64,000 nt of DNA from Planctomyces sp. (GTDB lineage: Bacteria; Planctomycetota; Planctomycetia; Planctomycetales; Planctomycetaceae): the NCBI GenBank assembly GCA_016795105.1, contig JAEUIH010000020.1:1-64000 (forward strand). The letters are read 5' to 3'. The stretch's first letter is position 1. Each line of letters starts with the position of its first letter. Shown one piece after another: positions 7,953 to 16,619 of this stretch. The notes beneath the pieces were generated by a model that had not been told where the DNA came from, searched no databases, and saw only the letters and a program-made list of their open reading frames with translations. The translations under genes were made by a program, and so were the position numbers.

Positions 7953-10397
7953 TCAATCGACAAAGTAGAGTTCGTTAATCCCGAGCAATGCCTGCAGGTA
8001 TTCGGTCCACTTTTCAACCGGTACTTCGCTGTTTAGAGTCGCAGCAGGTTCAACACCACCAGTGAGATATGTGATGCCCACTGCCAATTCTTCATCGGTG
8101 GGCCATCTGCTGAAGAGGTTGCGGTAGGTTGCTCGGATCGCCCCCGCGATCGTGCCATCGCTCACTGAAGGAGTATCCGGCACCGGTGGCATGGAGATCT
8201 TTTGATAGAGAGCAGTGGCTTGTTCCTGCATCCATGGGGAGTTCAAAACAAACAGTTGCTGGAGAGGCGTTGTGGTGGGTTCACGTTTCGGACTATGGGC
8301 ACTGGCTTCCGGGAAATCGTACATTCGCAGCATGTGATGCAACTCTTCCCGAGCGACAGTGACGTAGATCGTCCTTCTGACATTTGCAGGATCGTCGATG
8401 GCCTGCGAAGGTCCGCCCATTGTCAGATTCAGGCGACCATTGGCAGCAAGAATGGCGTCCCTCCACATTTCAATATCCAGCCGACGTCGGTTCATTCGCC
8501 AGAGGAAGCGGTTGTCCGGATCGAGTTGTTCACCATCGCTGCGATACTGGCTGGATTGTCTCCATGCAGCGGACGTCAGAATTTCACGGTGAAGCCATTT
8601 GATGTTCCAGCCTCGACTGACAAACTCATACGAGAGGTATTCAAGCAGTTCCGGATGCGTGGGACGATCTCCCTGAGTACCAAAATCACTTGGGGTGCGA
8701 ACCAGACCAGCGCCGAAGTGCTGAGCCCAGATACGATTGACAAAGACGCGTGCCAGCAGACCCGGCGAGTTCTTCAGCATGGCCTCGGCGAGTTCCGCGC
8801 GACCACTGCCCTGTGTAAATGGCTGAGGTGTCTCCGGTGAAAGAACTTCGATGTATTGTCGGGGCACGGTCGTGCCGGGGTTTGATGGATTTCCTCTTTG
8901 AAAGATCGGCAGGTCACGTGACTGATTTTCACGGTATTCGAGTCGAGTCAGTTCATCACCTTCCGGCAGAACATAAATGCTGGCCTCTCGCAGAACATGA
9001 GCCGAAGGTGTGTCAATGTGAGGCGTATTGTTTCGAATCTCGTTGATTTGCTGTTCAACCTGAGCGGCTTCCGGTGACTTCTGTTCACGCAGAGTCTTGA
9101 GTTTCGCATCCAGTTCACGCACCTGCTTCTGTGCTGCGAGCACGGTCGTGGCTTCTGCTTCGGGCAACAGAGGACGTTCGTGAAGTTGTGTACTGGCCAA
9201 AACACCGGCAAGAGCGTAGTAGTCCTTCATCGTAATTGGATCGAACTTGTGGTCATGGCAGCGAGCACACGTGACAGTGAGTCCGAGCCAGGTTCTGGAA
9301 GCGGCATCTAGTCGCTCGTCCCATTCGTCTGCGACAATCTGTTCGATGACAGACGGAGCCAGTCGCAGTTCCTTCCAGTATGTGGGGCTGAGCCCGATAA
9401 AGCCCAGAGCCGCCAGATCTTTGGGGTCGGTCTCTGGCTGAAGATCTGCGGCCAGCTGAAGTCGCAGGAATTCATCATACGGTCGGTTTTCATTCAGGAA
9501 CGAGACCACCCAGTCGCGATAGATCCAACCGCGATCTGTTGGACTCTGCCAGTCCGGAGTGAAGTCTGTATATCGAGCCAGATCAAGCCAGACTCGAGCC
9601 CAGCGTTCGCCATAATGAGGTGATGCAAGCAGGCGGTCAACTTCTTCTTCGAACGCTGTGGGACTTGTATTGGTTTCGAAGTGATTAAGCTCTTCAGGCG
9701 TTGGCGGCAGTCCGGTGACATCAAAGCTCAGACGTCGAAGGAGTGTAGAACGCTCCGCTTCCGGTGAAGGAGCCAGATTCTGCCTGTTCATTTCAGCGAG
9801 CAGGAACTGGTCAATCGCAGTTCGAGGCCATTCCGAATCGTTGGTTGTTGGAACAGGCGTTTGTCGAAGTGGCTGAAACGACCAGAACTGTCGTGCGGTT
9901 GCCAGGTCGATTCCGGTGGAAGCCAGAGGTTGATCATCCTCTTTATATTCCGGAAGAGGAGCGCCACCCGCAATCCATGTTTCCAGAGTTCGCAGGTCCG
10001 ATTCTGAAAGCTTGCCGGCCGGGGGCATCTGCAGTTCGGGATCTTCGTAACGAATGGACTTTAGAAAGAGCCCGGAGTCCGGGTGGTCGGATTGAAACAG
10101 CGGGCCTCTGGATCCACCTTTGGTGATTCCTGTGATCGATTCCAATACCAGAGCTCCGTTGTCGGGACCTTCCTTTCGTGAATGGCATTCGTAGCAGTGT
10201 TTAGCAAGGAGTGGGCGAACATGTGTTTCGAAGAATTCAGGGCTGATTGACGACGACGTACCGTTTTGCGGTTCCTGAGCGTTGGCAATTCTGCCAGAGA
10301 GAGCAGTGCCGATGATCAGCAGGCTGAGGGAAGCGCTGAACAGAGTCGAACGCCACGACAACGGAATAGGGAGGCCTGAAAGCATGTTTACAGACAA
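7953..10397 (-). CDS. PSCyt1-DUF1549-DUF1553 exported cytochrome-like protein
   Basis: Planctomycete-type protein with a signal peptide (residues 1-40, cleavage near IANA-QE), then a PSCyt1 domain with a c-type haem motif CYECH (68-72) and the MPP haem-ligand region. DUF1549/PSCyt2 follows (about 190-400) with a second CxxCH (CARCHDHKFDP, 377-387). The C-terminal half is DUF1553/PSD1 (VNRIWAQHFGAGLV, TPSDFGTQGDRPTHPELLEYL, WRMNRRRLDIEMWRDAIL). At 814 aa it is of usual size. Function is unknown; the haem motifs suggest a periplasmic redox role paired with the DUF1501 protein 8 nt downstream. Another ATG at 10385 is possible. Confidence 0.9.
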   Translation of the reverse strand: MSVNMLSGLPIPLSWRSTLFSASLSLLIIGTALSGRIANAQEPQNGTSSSISPEFFETHVRPLLAKHCYECHSRKEGPDNGALVLESITGITKGGSRGPLFQSDHPDSGLFLKSIRYEDPELQMPPAGKLSESDLRTLETWIAGGAPLPEYKEDDQPLASTGIDLATARQFWSFQPLRQTPVPTTNDSEWPRTAIDQFLLAEMNRQNLAPSPEAERSTLLRRLSFDVTGLPPTPEELNHFETNTSPTAFEEEVDRLLASPHYGERWARVWLDLARYTDFTPDWQSPTDRGWIYRDWVVSFLNENRPYDEFLRLQLAADLQPETDPKDLAALGFIGLSPTYWKELRLAPSVIEQIVADEWDERLDAASRTWLGLTVTCARCHDHKFDPITMKDYYALAGVLASTQLHERPLLPEAEATTVLAAQKQVRELDAKLKTLREQKSPEAAQVEQQINEIRNNTPHIDTPSAHVLREASIYVLPEGDELTRLEYRENQSRDLPIFQRGNPSNPGTTVPRQYIEVLSPETPQPFTQGSGRAELAEAMLKNSPGLLARVFVNRIWAQHFGAGLVRTPSDFGTQGDRPTHPELLEYLSYEFVSRGWNIKWLHREILTSAAWRQSSQYRSDGEQLDPDNRFLWRMNRRRLDIEMWRDAILAANGRLNLTMGGPSQAIDDPANVRRTIYVTVAREELHHMLRMYDFPEASAHSPKREPTTTPLQQLFVLNSPWMQEQATALYQKISMPPVPDTPSVSDGTIAGAIRATYRNLFSRWPTDEELAVGITYLTGGVEPAATLNSEVPVEKWTEYLQALLGINELYFVD

Positions 10398-10492
10398 CCG
10401 ATGATTCGGGGGAGGGATCAGGGAAGGTGAACACTATTGTCGCGGACCGAGACTTCGATTGCACACCGGAAACGAGCCGGAACACAACAATT

Positions 10493-11785
10493 TCAGATTT
10501 CTGATTTTCTGTAGCCTGGGTGAGATGCAACAAACAGTTCCGGAAGCCATCGCACACCGAGTCCCGGGCGTTGAGGCAGCGGCAGGTGCCCGTTTTCGAC
10601 CTGAATTGTGTCGTCGATCAGCATTGGATAGAGAGTTGCGAGATGAGCGCGGACGGTTTCCTGGAAGGCAACGCCGGAATTTGACGCTGCAATATGCAGA
10701 CCTGAAAGCAGTGTGAGTGGTCCGGTGCAGTCGTGCATCAGAGTTGGGACGTTATAGAGTTGAGCCAGTTCAGCAATGCGACGGGTGGCCGAGATTCCAC
10801 CGACCCAAGTTGGATCGATCATAACATAATCGCTTGCTCGCGCGTCAAGAGTCTGGCGATACTGATCCGCGGAGACGAGCATCTCGCTGACCGCGATCGG
10901 GACTCGGACTTGCTGGCGAAACGACACCATTGCATGGACTGAATCCGGCCGCATAATGTCTTCGAGCCAGAGAGGCCGGACTTCTTCCATCGCATGTGCA
11001 ATACGGATGCCGGCAGCGAGGGTGAAGAATCCGTGACCATCCAGCATGACTTCGATTTTGTCTCCAACACGTTCACGGATTTTATGAAATGGGGCCATTC
11101 CCTCGCGGAGGTCGCTCCATGAAATGGATTGCCCTCCGGACCGACGATAGACGGCATCGAACGACCAGAGTTTCATTCCACGATAGCCGAGTGCGACAAG
11201 TTCTTCGGCCAGTTCTTCGGGCTGATTGAAGCTCGCCCAGTTGTCTTCAAGCGGGCCGGGTTGTCCAGGATCTCCATGACCAGGCCAGCCGGAAGCTGAA
11301 GGAGACTTGCGATTCGAGCGACCATAGAACGGACCGCCGCTACTGTTGTAGACCGGGATCATGTCGCGAACCGGTCCTCCGAGAAGCCTCCAGATGGGTT
11401 GTTGATCGAGTTGTCCGGCGATGTCCCAGAGAGCCAGGTCAACAGCAGAGAGAGCTCGAAGTTCAGCACCAGTTCCACCAAACGCCGTCATGCGTTCATA
11501 TAGAAATCGCCAGTGACTTTCGATGGCGCGAGCATCGGAGCCGAGGAGTCTGGGGGCCATAAAGTCATGAATCACGGCAGCGGCAGCAGTCGGAATATAA
11601 TAGGTCTCCCCATGCCCCGTGATCGGTTCGCCGGCCACAGTACCGGCGTCTGTGTGAATCCGGAGAATCAGCATACCGGGCATGATGTCGTGTGGGACCA
11701 GCGTTTCGATCGCCACGATCCGGGGACCTCGACGATATGCATGCTGCTGAGTTGGTCCGGACGCTCGATGCGTGTAGTCGGTCAT
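10493..11785 (-). CDS. Mandelate racemase/muconate lactonizing enzyme family (enolase superfamily)
   Basis: Likely dehydratase or racemase of a sugar acid. The N-terminal capping domain (VAIETLVPHD...LILRIHTDAG) leads to a barrel with the Mg ligands in MLDGHG, PLWLEDIM and PIAVSEML. A probable general-base His lies in MHDCTGPLTLLSGLHIA. At 430 aa it is close to the galactonate/mannonate dehydratase branch, but the substrate cannot be read from sequence. It lies 95 nt upstream of the PSCyt gene on the same strand, so the three genes may serve one catabolic route. Start is ATG at 11785. Confidence 0.85.
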   Translation of the reverse strand: MTDYTHRASGPTQQHAYRRGPRIVAIETLVPHDIMPGMLILRIHTDAGTVAGEPITGHGETYYIPTAAAAVIHDFMAPRLLGSDARAIESHWRFLYERMTAFGGTGAELRALSAVDLALWDIAGQLDQQPIWRLLGGPVRDMIPVYNSSGGPFYGRSNRKSPSASGWPGHGDPGQPGPLEDNWASFNQPEELAEELVALGYRGMKLWSFDAVYRRSGGQSISWSDLREGMAPFHKIRERVGDKIEVMLDGHGFFTLAAGIRIAHAMEEVRPLWLEDIMRPDSVHAMVSFRQQVRVPIAVSEMLVSADQYRQTLDARASDYVMIDPTWVGGISATRRIAELAQLYNVPTLMHDCTGPLTLLSGLHIAASNSGVAFQETVRAHLATLYPMLIDDTIQVENGHLPLPQRPGLGVRWLPELFVASHPGYRKSEI

Positions 11786-12080
11786 GGCAATTGAACTCCG
11801 AAGGGTAAATTCTGAACGGGTGAACCTGGGTGATCATTGTGATGAACGGAAGACGTGGCGTCGAGGTGCCGATGGAATTCGTTTGCAGCGATCATACGGG
11901 TTGAGCTGGAAATAGCGGTTGTGCCGAACCGAGAGGCGAGGAAGAGTGGACAATGTGGTGAAAAAACAACGTCTCCTTAAAGTCATGAGGCATGTTTGAG
12001 ATGGACCGGTGGAATCTGTTCAGAACGCCGCAGTCTGTACCGAATTCTCCCACCTTTTTGAGTCCACCGGAATCCGCTCC
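11786..12080. other. Divergent promoter region
   Basis: Separates the enolase-superfamily gene (minus) from the TMTC-like gene (plus). No strong dyad or repeat was seen. The open frame that enters this region from the right has only a GTG start at 12009 and no clear ribosome site, so the TMTC start is placed at 12081. Confidence 0.4.
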
Positions 12081-13499
12081 ATGTGGAAGACACGGCTTCA
12101 GCAGATTCTGTGCCTGATTTCGCTTCTGGTCCCGGCGATCGCGACCTGGTGGACGGCAATTTCGTTTGACTTCATCAATTGGGATGATCCGTCTTACATT
12201 TTGAGTAACAGTCTGATCCGTGGCTGGTCGCTGGAGAATCTGTCCGGGATTTGTACCGAGACAGTGACTCGCAACTACGCACCGATCACGATCTTCTCTT
12301 ACCTTGTGGACCATACGATCTGGGGTCTGCAGCCGGCCGGTTATCATCTGAGCAACATCATCGGTCACTGTATCTGTGGAATGTTGGTTTATGTTCTGGT
12401 GAGTCGGCTGACGGGAAGTGCGTTTGTCGCGTGGACCACGGCGATGTTGTTTCTGGTGCATCCGGTACAGGTAGAGACGGTCGCCTGGGTCTCGTCTCGA
12501 AAAGGGATTTTGTCGGGTATCTTCATGTTGTGGGCGCTGGTGGTTCGGCTGAGAAGTGACCTGCAGCCAAAGCATGACGCCTGGTACATTGGACTGTTGA
12601 TTGCGGCCCTGTTGTCGAAGGCGCTGGCGGTCGTTCTTCCGCCGATCGTGTTTCTGTATGACGTGTTGATTCGGCGTGATCGGATCTCAGATGCAATCGT
12701 CCGTCAGTTCATCCCTGGATTGATCTCGCTGTTGTTGCTTTTGCATACAACTGGCGCACAGAACACGGTGATGGGTGGAGTGCGTGGGCATATGAATTTG
12801 AGCCTTGCAGAGATCGTGGCGGTTGATATCACGATACTGTGGCAATACATCGGAATGATGATCTGGCCCGCCGATTTATGTGTGCTTTACGATCCTCCGA
12901 CGGCCGGCATTGCGCTTCCGGTGATCGTCGGAAGCATCGGCTGGCTGATTGTCGGGGCGGTGATCTGGAGATATCGCAGGGAAGCACCTTTGTTGTTGTG
13001 GGCAGCCGCTACGTGGTTACTGCTTTTGTTTCCTGTGTTGAATTTCTTTCGCATTACAACGTTGATGAATGATCGCTACCTGTACCTGCCGTGCATCGTT
13101 TTCTTTGGTGTCGTGGCAGCATTGGTGGAGCATGTTGCGTCGTTGTTGATGAGACGCTGGAAGGCTGAACTTCGAACTGCGGTGCTGATGTTCTGTTCGC
13201 TGATAATTTCGCTGGCCGCATGCAGGCGAACGACGGAGTATCTGCCGGTGTTTGGTGAATCAGAACGGTTGTGGACGTATGCCATGGAGCGATGTCCGCA
13301 GCTGGTGGTCGTTCGAATCCAGATGGCACTGACGCTTTACGATCGAGGACGCACTGAAGAAGCGATTGAAGTCATGGAGACAGCGCTACGGGAGTGTGAG
13401 ACGGATGAGCTGGATCGCAGACGCATGGTGCGAACGCTTGAACGCTGGGGAGTTTCGTCGAGCCAGCAGCATGCATCTTCGGGCGGCACGAAATCCTGA
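12081..13499 (+). CDS. TMTC-like multi-pass membrane protein with C-terminal TPR-like end
   Basis: A GT-C-fold type membrane protein resembling the TMTC/DUF1736 family of putative lipid-linked glycosyltransferases. The first TM segment (about 8-28) is followed by FINWDDPSYI with the paired Asp (D35, D36) typical of the first extracytoplasmic loop. NYAPI, HLSNIIGHC, HPVQVETVAWVSSRKG and the late loop NDRYLYLP are also family marks. About ten further hydrophobic segments follow. The last 70 residues (LYDRGRTEEAIEVMETALREC) look like one TPR-like hairpin. The substrate is unknown; surface glycan or protein glycosylation is an inference. It stands alone, upstream of the Tad locus. Confidence 0.78.
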   Translation: MWKTRLQQILCLISLLVPAIATWWTAISFDFINWDDPSYILSNSLIRGWSLENLSGICTETVTRNYAPITIFSYLVDHTIWGLQPAGYHLSNIIGHCICGMLVYVLVSRLTGSAFVAWTTAMLFLVHPVQVETVAWVSSRKGILSGIFMLWALVVRLRSDLQPKHDAWYIGLLIAALLSKALAVVLPPIVFLYDVLIRRDRISDAIVRQFIPGLISLLLLLHTTGAQNTVMGGVRGHMNLSLAEIVAVDITILWQYIGMMIWPADLCVLYDPPTAGIALPVIVGSIGWLIVGAVIWRYRREAPLLLWAAATWLLLLFPVLNFFRITTLMNDRYLYLPCIVFFGVVAALVEHVASLLMRRWKAELRTAVLMFCSLIISLAACRRTTEYLPVFGESERLWTYAMERCPQLVVVRIQMALTLYDRGRTEEAIEVMETALRECETDELDRRRMVRTLERWGVSSSQQHASSGGTKS

Positions 13500-13730
13500 G
13501 AAATCGGGAGGAGTACGAGTGAAAAATGAAAGATCAGAAAAATTTTTGACCACTGGAAAATCTGACCTAGGTTGTAGATGTAAAGCATTCGGAAAGCGAG
13601 CAGCAAAGCGAGCCCCGAGTGAATGAGTGAGGGTGAAGCCTGCGTTGCAGGAGTTCAATATCTGGACGGGAATCATTCCGTCGTGACGTCACAAGCCCTG
13701 ATACGGGCACCTTTTTGAGGGGAATTGCAC
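13500..13730 (+). promoter_or_regulatory. Leader region of the Flp pilin genes
   Basis: About 230 bp upstream of the first pilin with no gene. A strong ribosome site (GAGGGGA) lies 7-13 bases before the pilin ATG. Several short open frames cross the region but none has a start with a ribosome site. The promoter was not pinned down. Confidence 0.35.
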
Positions 13731-13904
13731 ATGACAAAGTTCGCAAACAGTATTAAGAAGTTCCTGGTTTCTGAAGACGGCCCAACGGCAGTTGAATACG
13801 CCGTTATGCTTGCTCTGATCATCGTTGTGTGTCTGGCAGCTGTGTCAACAGTTGGTACCAGTGCCAACGACAAGTTCACAGAAGTCGGCAACTACCTGAC
13901 ATAA
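13731..13904 (+). CDS. flp: Flp/Fap-type pilin 1 (57 aa)
   Basis: Major-pilin-like subunit of a Tad/Flp type IVc pilus. It is 57 residues: a basic leader (MTKFANSIKKFLVSEDG), the prepilin peptidase site G17|PTAVEY with Glu and Tyr at mature positions 5 and 6, then one hydrophobic helix (AVMLALIIVVCLAAVST) and a short polar tail. The ribosome site is GAGGGGA. The paralogue at 14100 is the same length and about half identical. Two hairpins lie between them, which fits extra stabilisation of this first and presumably most abundant message. Confidence 0.92.
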   Translation: MTKFANSIKKFLVSEDGPTAVEYAVMLALIIVVCLAAVSTVGTSANDKFTEVGNYLT

Positions 13905-13926
13905 TTGAAGAGCCGAGGGCTGGAGA

Positions 13927-14020
13927 GGCAGCCGCTGGCTGCCCCGGCGAAATGGTCGGCTCCGGTCTGAAAGTACAAACTTCTGCATGGGAGCGACAGT
14001 CCACTGGATTGGTCGCTCCC
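13927..14020 (+). terminator. Two hairpins between the pilin genes
   Basis: GGCAGCC-GCT-GGCTGCC (13927-13943) and a perfect 9-bp stem GGGAGCGAC/GTCGCTCCC (13989-14020) follow the first pilin. No T-tract follows either. Partial termination, or RNase-blocking stems that protect the upstream pilin message, fit better than full termination. The next pilin starts 80 nt later. Confidence 0.5.
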
Positions 14021-14099
14021 TGTGTTTGCACTGTTCGGAAAATGACCGAACCAGCCATCGAGATTCTGAGATTTGTTTCAGGAACGGGAGCTTCTCAAA

Positions 14100-14273
14100 A
14101 TGACTCATTTTGTAAAAGCAGTCAGCTCCTTCCTTCGATCCGAAGACGGGCCGACGGCAGTAGAGTATGCGGTGATGCTGGCCATGATCATCATAGTCTG
14201 CATTGCTGGCGTATCGACACTCGGTTCAAACACCAGCACGCATTTTACTGACGTCAGCGATTTCATCACATAG
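14100..14273 (+). CDS. flp: Flp/Fap-type pilin 2 (57 aa)
   Basis: Second Flp pilin, also 57 residues, with leader MTHFVKAVSSFLRSEDG, cleavage site G17|PTAVEY and the hydrophobic helix AVMLAMIIIVCIAGVST. The start at 14100 is favoured by a GGGAG site ten bases upstream and by the exact length match with pilin 1. An upstream in-frame ATG at 14073 would add nine residues and break that match. The tail differs most from pilin 1, so the two may be a major/minor pair. It sits in the tad gene run. Confidence 0.92.
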   Translation: MTHFVKAVSSFLRSEDGPTAVEYAVMLAMIIIVCIAGVSTLGSNTSTHFTDVSDFIT

Positions 14274-14306
14274 GAATCTGAAGCAGGTTGACTGTACTGA
14301 GGTGAG

Positions 14307-14426
14307 ATGATGATGCCGTTCTGGATTGAGCTGAGTTCTGAAGAACTGATACAGGCTGTTGGAATGCTTGGCATGGCCTTCAGCTTCTTTTTTCTGCGAT
14401 TCGTGGCATCGGCGGGACGAGCTTAG
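14307..14426 (+). CDS. Candidate 39-aa membrane peptide in the tad locus
   Basis: A short frame opening with three consecutive ATG codons right after GAGGTGAG and ending at TAG 14424-14426. It encodes MMMPFWIELSSEELIQAV, then a hydrophobic stretch (GMLGMAFSFFFLRFVA) and a short basic end. It fills the gap between pilin 2 and the prepilin peptidase gene, on the same strand. A 7-bp hairpin (GGGACGA/TCGTCCC, 14414-14434) has the stop codon in its loop. No family is recognised. The ribosome site and the single TM make it worth listing, but it may be non-coding. Confidence 0.45.
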   Translation: MMMPFWIELSSEELIQAVGMLGMAFSFFFLRFVASAGRA

Positions 14427-14500
14427 TTCGTCCCGTCGCTGTCGTGAACGCGTTTCCCCTGATCCCCACTCAATGTCTTGCAGACGCAAGGAGCACAACA

Positions 14501-15052
14501 ATGGACTGGTCCTCTTTATTATTTGATCATTGGCATGTGAAGCTTGTATCCGCCGTGTTGATTCTTGCGGCGTGGATTGACGGTAAAGAACTGCGTGTGC
14601 CGAACTGGATTACATTCCCGATGGTATTGTCCGGCCTTGTGTATTCCACAAGTGTTGGAGGCCTGAGTGGTCTGAACAGCGGGCTGCTGGGAATGTGTGT
14701 TGGCCTGCTGACTTTGATGCCGCTTTATGCAGTTGGTGGCATGGGAGCCGGCGACGTGAAGCTGATGGCCGGGATTGGTGCCTGGCTGGGTTGGGAAGTG
14801 ACTCTGGCAGCCTTCGCTGTTTCGACCGTGGTCGGAGCGATTATGGCAGTCATCATGGTGCTGTGGCGAAAGAGTTCGCGACATCACTACGAGAACTTCC
14901 TGATGATTCTGAGCGAGTGGATGGTTGTTCGAAAGCCGTCTGAACTGGCACGAATTGCCGCAGAGCGGAAGCCTCGAATGCTGCTGCTGCCCTACGGAAT
15001 TCCGATCTGCATTGGATCGATTGGCTACTTTATGTACGCCGGGATGATGTGA
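14501..15052 (+). CDS. cpaA: Prepilin peptidase, A24 family (CpaA/TadV-like)
   Basis: Inner-membrane aspartic protease that cleaves Flp prepilins after the leader glycine. Both catalytic Asp residues are in place: D27 in AAWIDGKELRVPN and D85 in the GMGAGDVKLMAG motif (GxGD). About five or six TM segments are visible, with a cytoplasmic loop around 115-150. Length 183 aa suits the short CpaA type that lacks the methylase domain. The start at 14501 is fixed by AAGGAG eight bases upstream; an in-frame GTG further up has no ribosome site. Its substrates are probably the two pilins just upstream. Confidence 0.92.
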   Translation: MDWSSLLFDHWHVKLVSAVLILAAWIDGKELRVPNWITFPMVLSGLVYSTSVGGLSGLNSGLLGMCVGLLTLMPLYAVGGMGAGDVKLMAGIGAWLGWEVTLAAFAVSTVVGAIMAVIMVLWRKSSRHHYENFLMILSEWMVVRKPSELARIAAERKPRMLLLPYGIPICIGSIGYFMYAGMM

Positions 15053-15379
15053 TTCTGAACGGAGTGAGGGTTTTCCGCTTTTGATGCGGAGAAATACGAG
15101 AGAAACGGAGTTCGGCTGAGTCCAGCTGGAACTCCAGTGAAATTCCGAAAATCAACGTTTTGCGCTGTGCATTGAAATAACGTCCCAAAGAGATTGGCAA
15201 TCCTGTCAGCATTATCTGAAGCGGAGTTTTCGGTTCTGCCGATGATGAGACTGATAGGGCATGGCTCGATCGTTCCGAATCAGCACGGTCTGCGAATTCT
15301 GCCGGGACTTTCCGACGAAGGGAAGAAGCGGCTGAATCAGATATCCTGAGAGGAAATCGGCCGGGAGCAACATGTCCTC
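15053..15379. other. Spacer between cpaA and cpaB; weak 35-aa frame at 15242-15349
   Basis: A 327-bp gap inside the tad run. The only frame of note starts with two ATG codons at 15242 (MMRLIGHGSIVPNQHG..., ends TGA 15349). It has no clear ribosome site and no recognisable domain, so it is not called as a gene. No terminator hairpin was found, so cpaB could be read from the upstream promoter. Confidence 0.4.
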
Positions 15380-16456
15380 ATGAAGAGTCAGAGTCTGGTG
15401 TTGCTGGTGATCGCTGCCGGCTGTGGTTTGGTGGCGATGTTCGGCGTACAGAAAGTAATGAGCAGGAACTCGGTTAAAGCCGAGGACACAATCGAGGTTC
15501 TTCAGGCATCGGTTGATATTCAGCCGGGTGATGTCCTGAACGATACAAACACAAAACTGGTGCGCGTGAATGTCAACGCGTGTCCTGAAGGAGTTGTGAG
15601 AGATCCGAAGGAGATTGCGGAACGATCGATCAAAGTACCGGCAACGATCGGTGACTGGATCCTTGTCAGCAAGCTTTCGGAAAAGGGGGAAGTCGGAGCA
15701 GCTCCGAACGTTCCTGATGGGATGCGTGCACTGGCCATTCCGGTGGATGCAACCCAGACACTCAGCGGGATGCTTCGTCCGGGGAACCGTGTGGACATCA
15801 TGCTGACCTATGAGTCAAAGACCCATGGGGGAAAACGTCAGATTACTCGGACTATCCTGCAGTACGTCGAAGTCTTTGCCGTTGATGACAAGATCTATGG
15901 AAAGGATCGTGGTACTGAGGTGGCAGTGGCTGCCAAGAACATTTCTGTTCTTGTCACCCCTGAACAGGCGGGACTTCTGAGACTGGCTGAGAAAGTTGGA
16001 ACGCTGTCGACAAGTCTTCGCTCCAACGGAGACAAGACAGAGGTTGCAAACCTTGAAATCACTGATGAGACACTATCGAAGGAGCTGGGGGGTATTGATC
16101 CGGATGCGAAGTCGGTAATGAGCATCCGCGAGGAGTTAGAGGGTGGCAGTGGTGTTATTGAGGACGAAATTCCTCAGGATAATCCACCGATCCCGCCAAG
16201 CATCACAGAACAACTTCAGGCAGAAGCTGCTCGAAATGCAATTGCTGAGGTGCAGGCAACTCCCGAACCTGTTGATCCAGGCGGTTCAATGCCGGTATTG
16301 ACAATGAAAGAACCAGAGCCACCAAAGAATCTGTGGTCGATTGAGATTCGTGAGGGCTCAACAGTTCGAATGGAAACTGTAGAACTACCGGAAGAGAAGA
16401 AGGAGAGTAGCGGAAGCGGGAGCTTCTGGGACTTTCTGAAAAAGGGAAATGGCTGA
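15380..16456 (+). CDS. cpaB: Flp pilus assembly protein CpaB (RcpC)
   Basis: Periplasmic component of the Tad secretion apparatus that assists the CpaC secretin. One N-terminal membrane anchor (residues 5-25) leads to an SAF domain (about 38-100: VLQASVDIQPGDVLNDTN ... VPATIGDWILVSKL). The CpaB core follows, with RALAIPVDATQTLSGMLRPGNRVDIMLTY and ISVLVTPEQAGLLRLAEKVGTLSTSLR. The C-terminal 110 residues are acidic and Pro-rich with a short basic-aromatic end, longer than in many CpaB proteins. Length 358 aa. Gene order cpaA-cpaB-cpaC-cpaE is the usual one. Confidence 0.9.
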   Translation: MKSQSLVLLVIAAGCGLVAMFGVQKVMSRNSVKAEDTIEVLQASVDIQPGDVLNDTNTKLVRVNVNACPEGVVRDPKEIAERSIKVPATIGDWILVSKLSEKGEVGAAPNVPDGMRALAIPVDATQTLSGMLRPGNRVDIMLTYESKTHGGKRQITRTILQYVEVFAVDDKIYGKDRGTEVAVAAKNISVLVTPEQAGLLRLAEKVGTLSTSLRSNGDKTEVANLEITDETLSKELGGIDPDAKSVMSIREELEGGSGVIEDEIPQDNPPIPPSITEQLQAEAARNAIAEVQATPEPVDPGGSMPVLTMKEPEPPKNLWSIEIREGSTVRMETVELPEEKKESSGSGSFWDFLKKGNG

Positions 16457-16566
16457 TTCCACACAGGGGGCCTGTGGGAAGAATCAGTCGGTCAGCGGGT
16501 TCCATCAGGAAGTCCGCTGTGGAAGTCTGTGGGGAATCGCGCGGAGCGCGAATTGAGTTGGGGCGC

Positions 16567-16592
16567 GGCGACCCGTCTGGTGACGGGCGTCG
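16567..16592 (+). other. Hairpin in the cpaB-cpaC gap
   Basis: A stem-loop with CCCGTC/GACGGG core (loop TGGT) extended by GCGA/TCGC lies about 27 nt before the cpaC start codon. It has no T-tract. It could set relative expression within the operon. Confidence 0.35.
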
Positions 16593-16619
16593 CTCTTCAG
16601 CACTTTAGGGGGTGCAGGG

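Noticed and set aside
15242-15349. 35-aa frame in the cpaA-cpaB gap
   Set aside because: Double ATG but no ribosome site and no recognisable feature.
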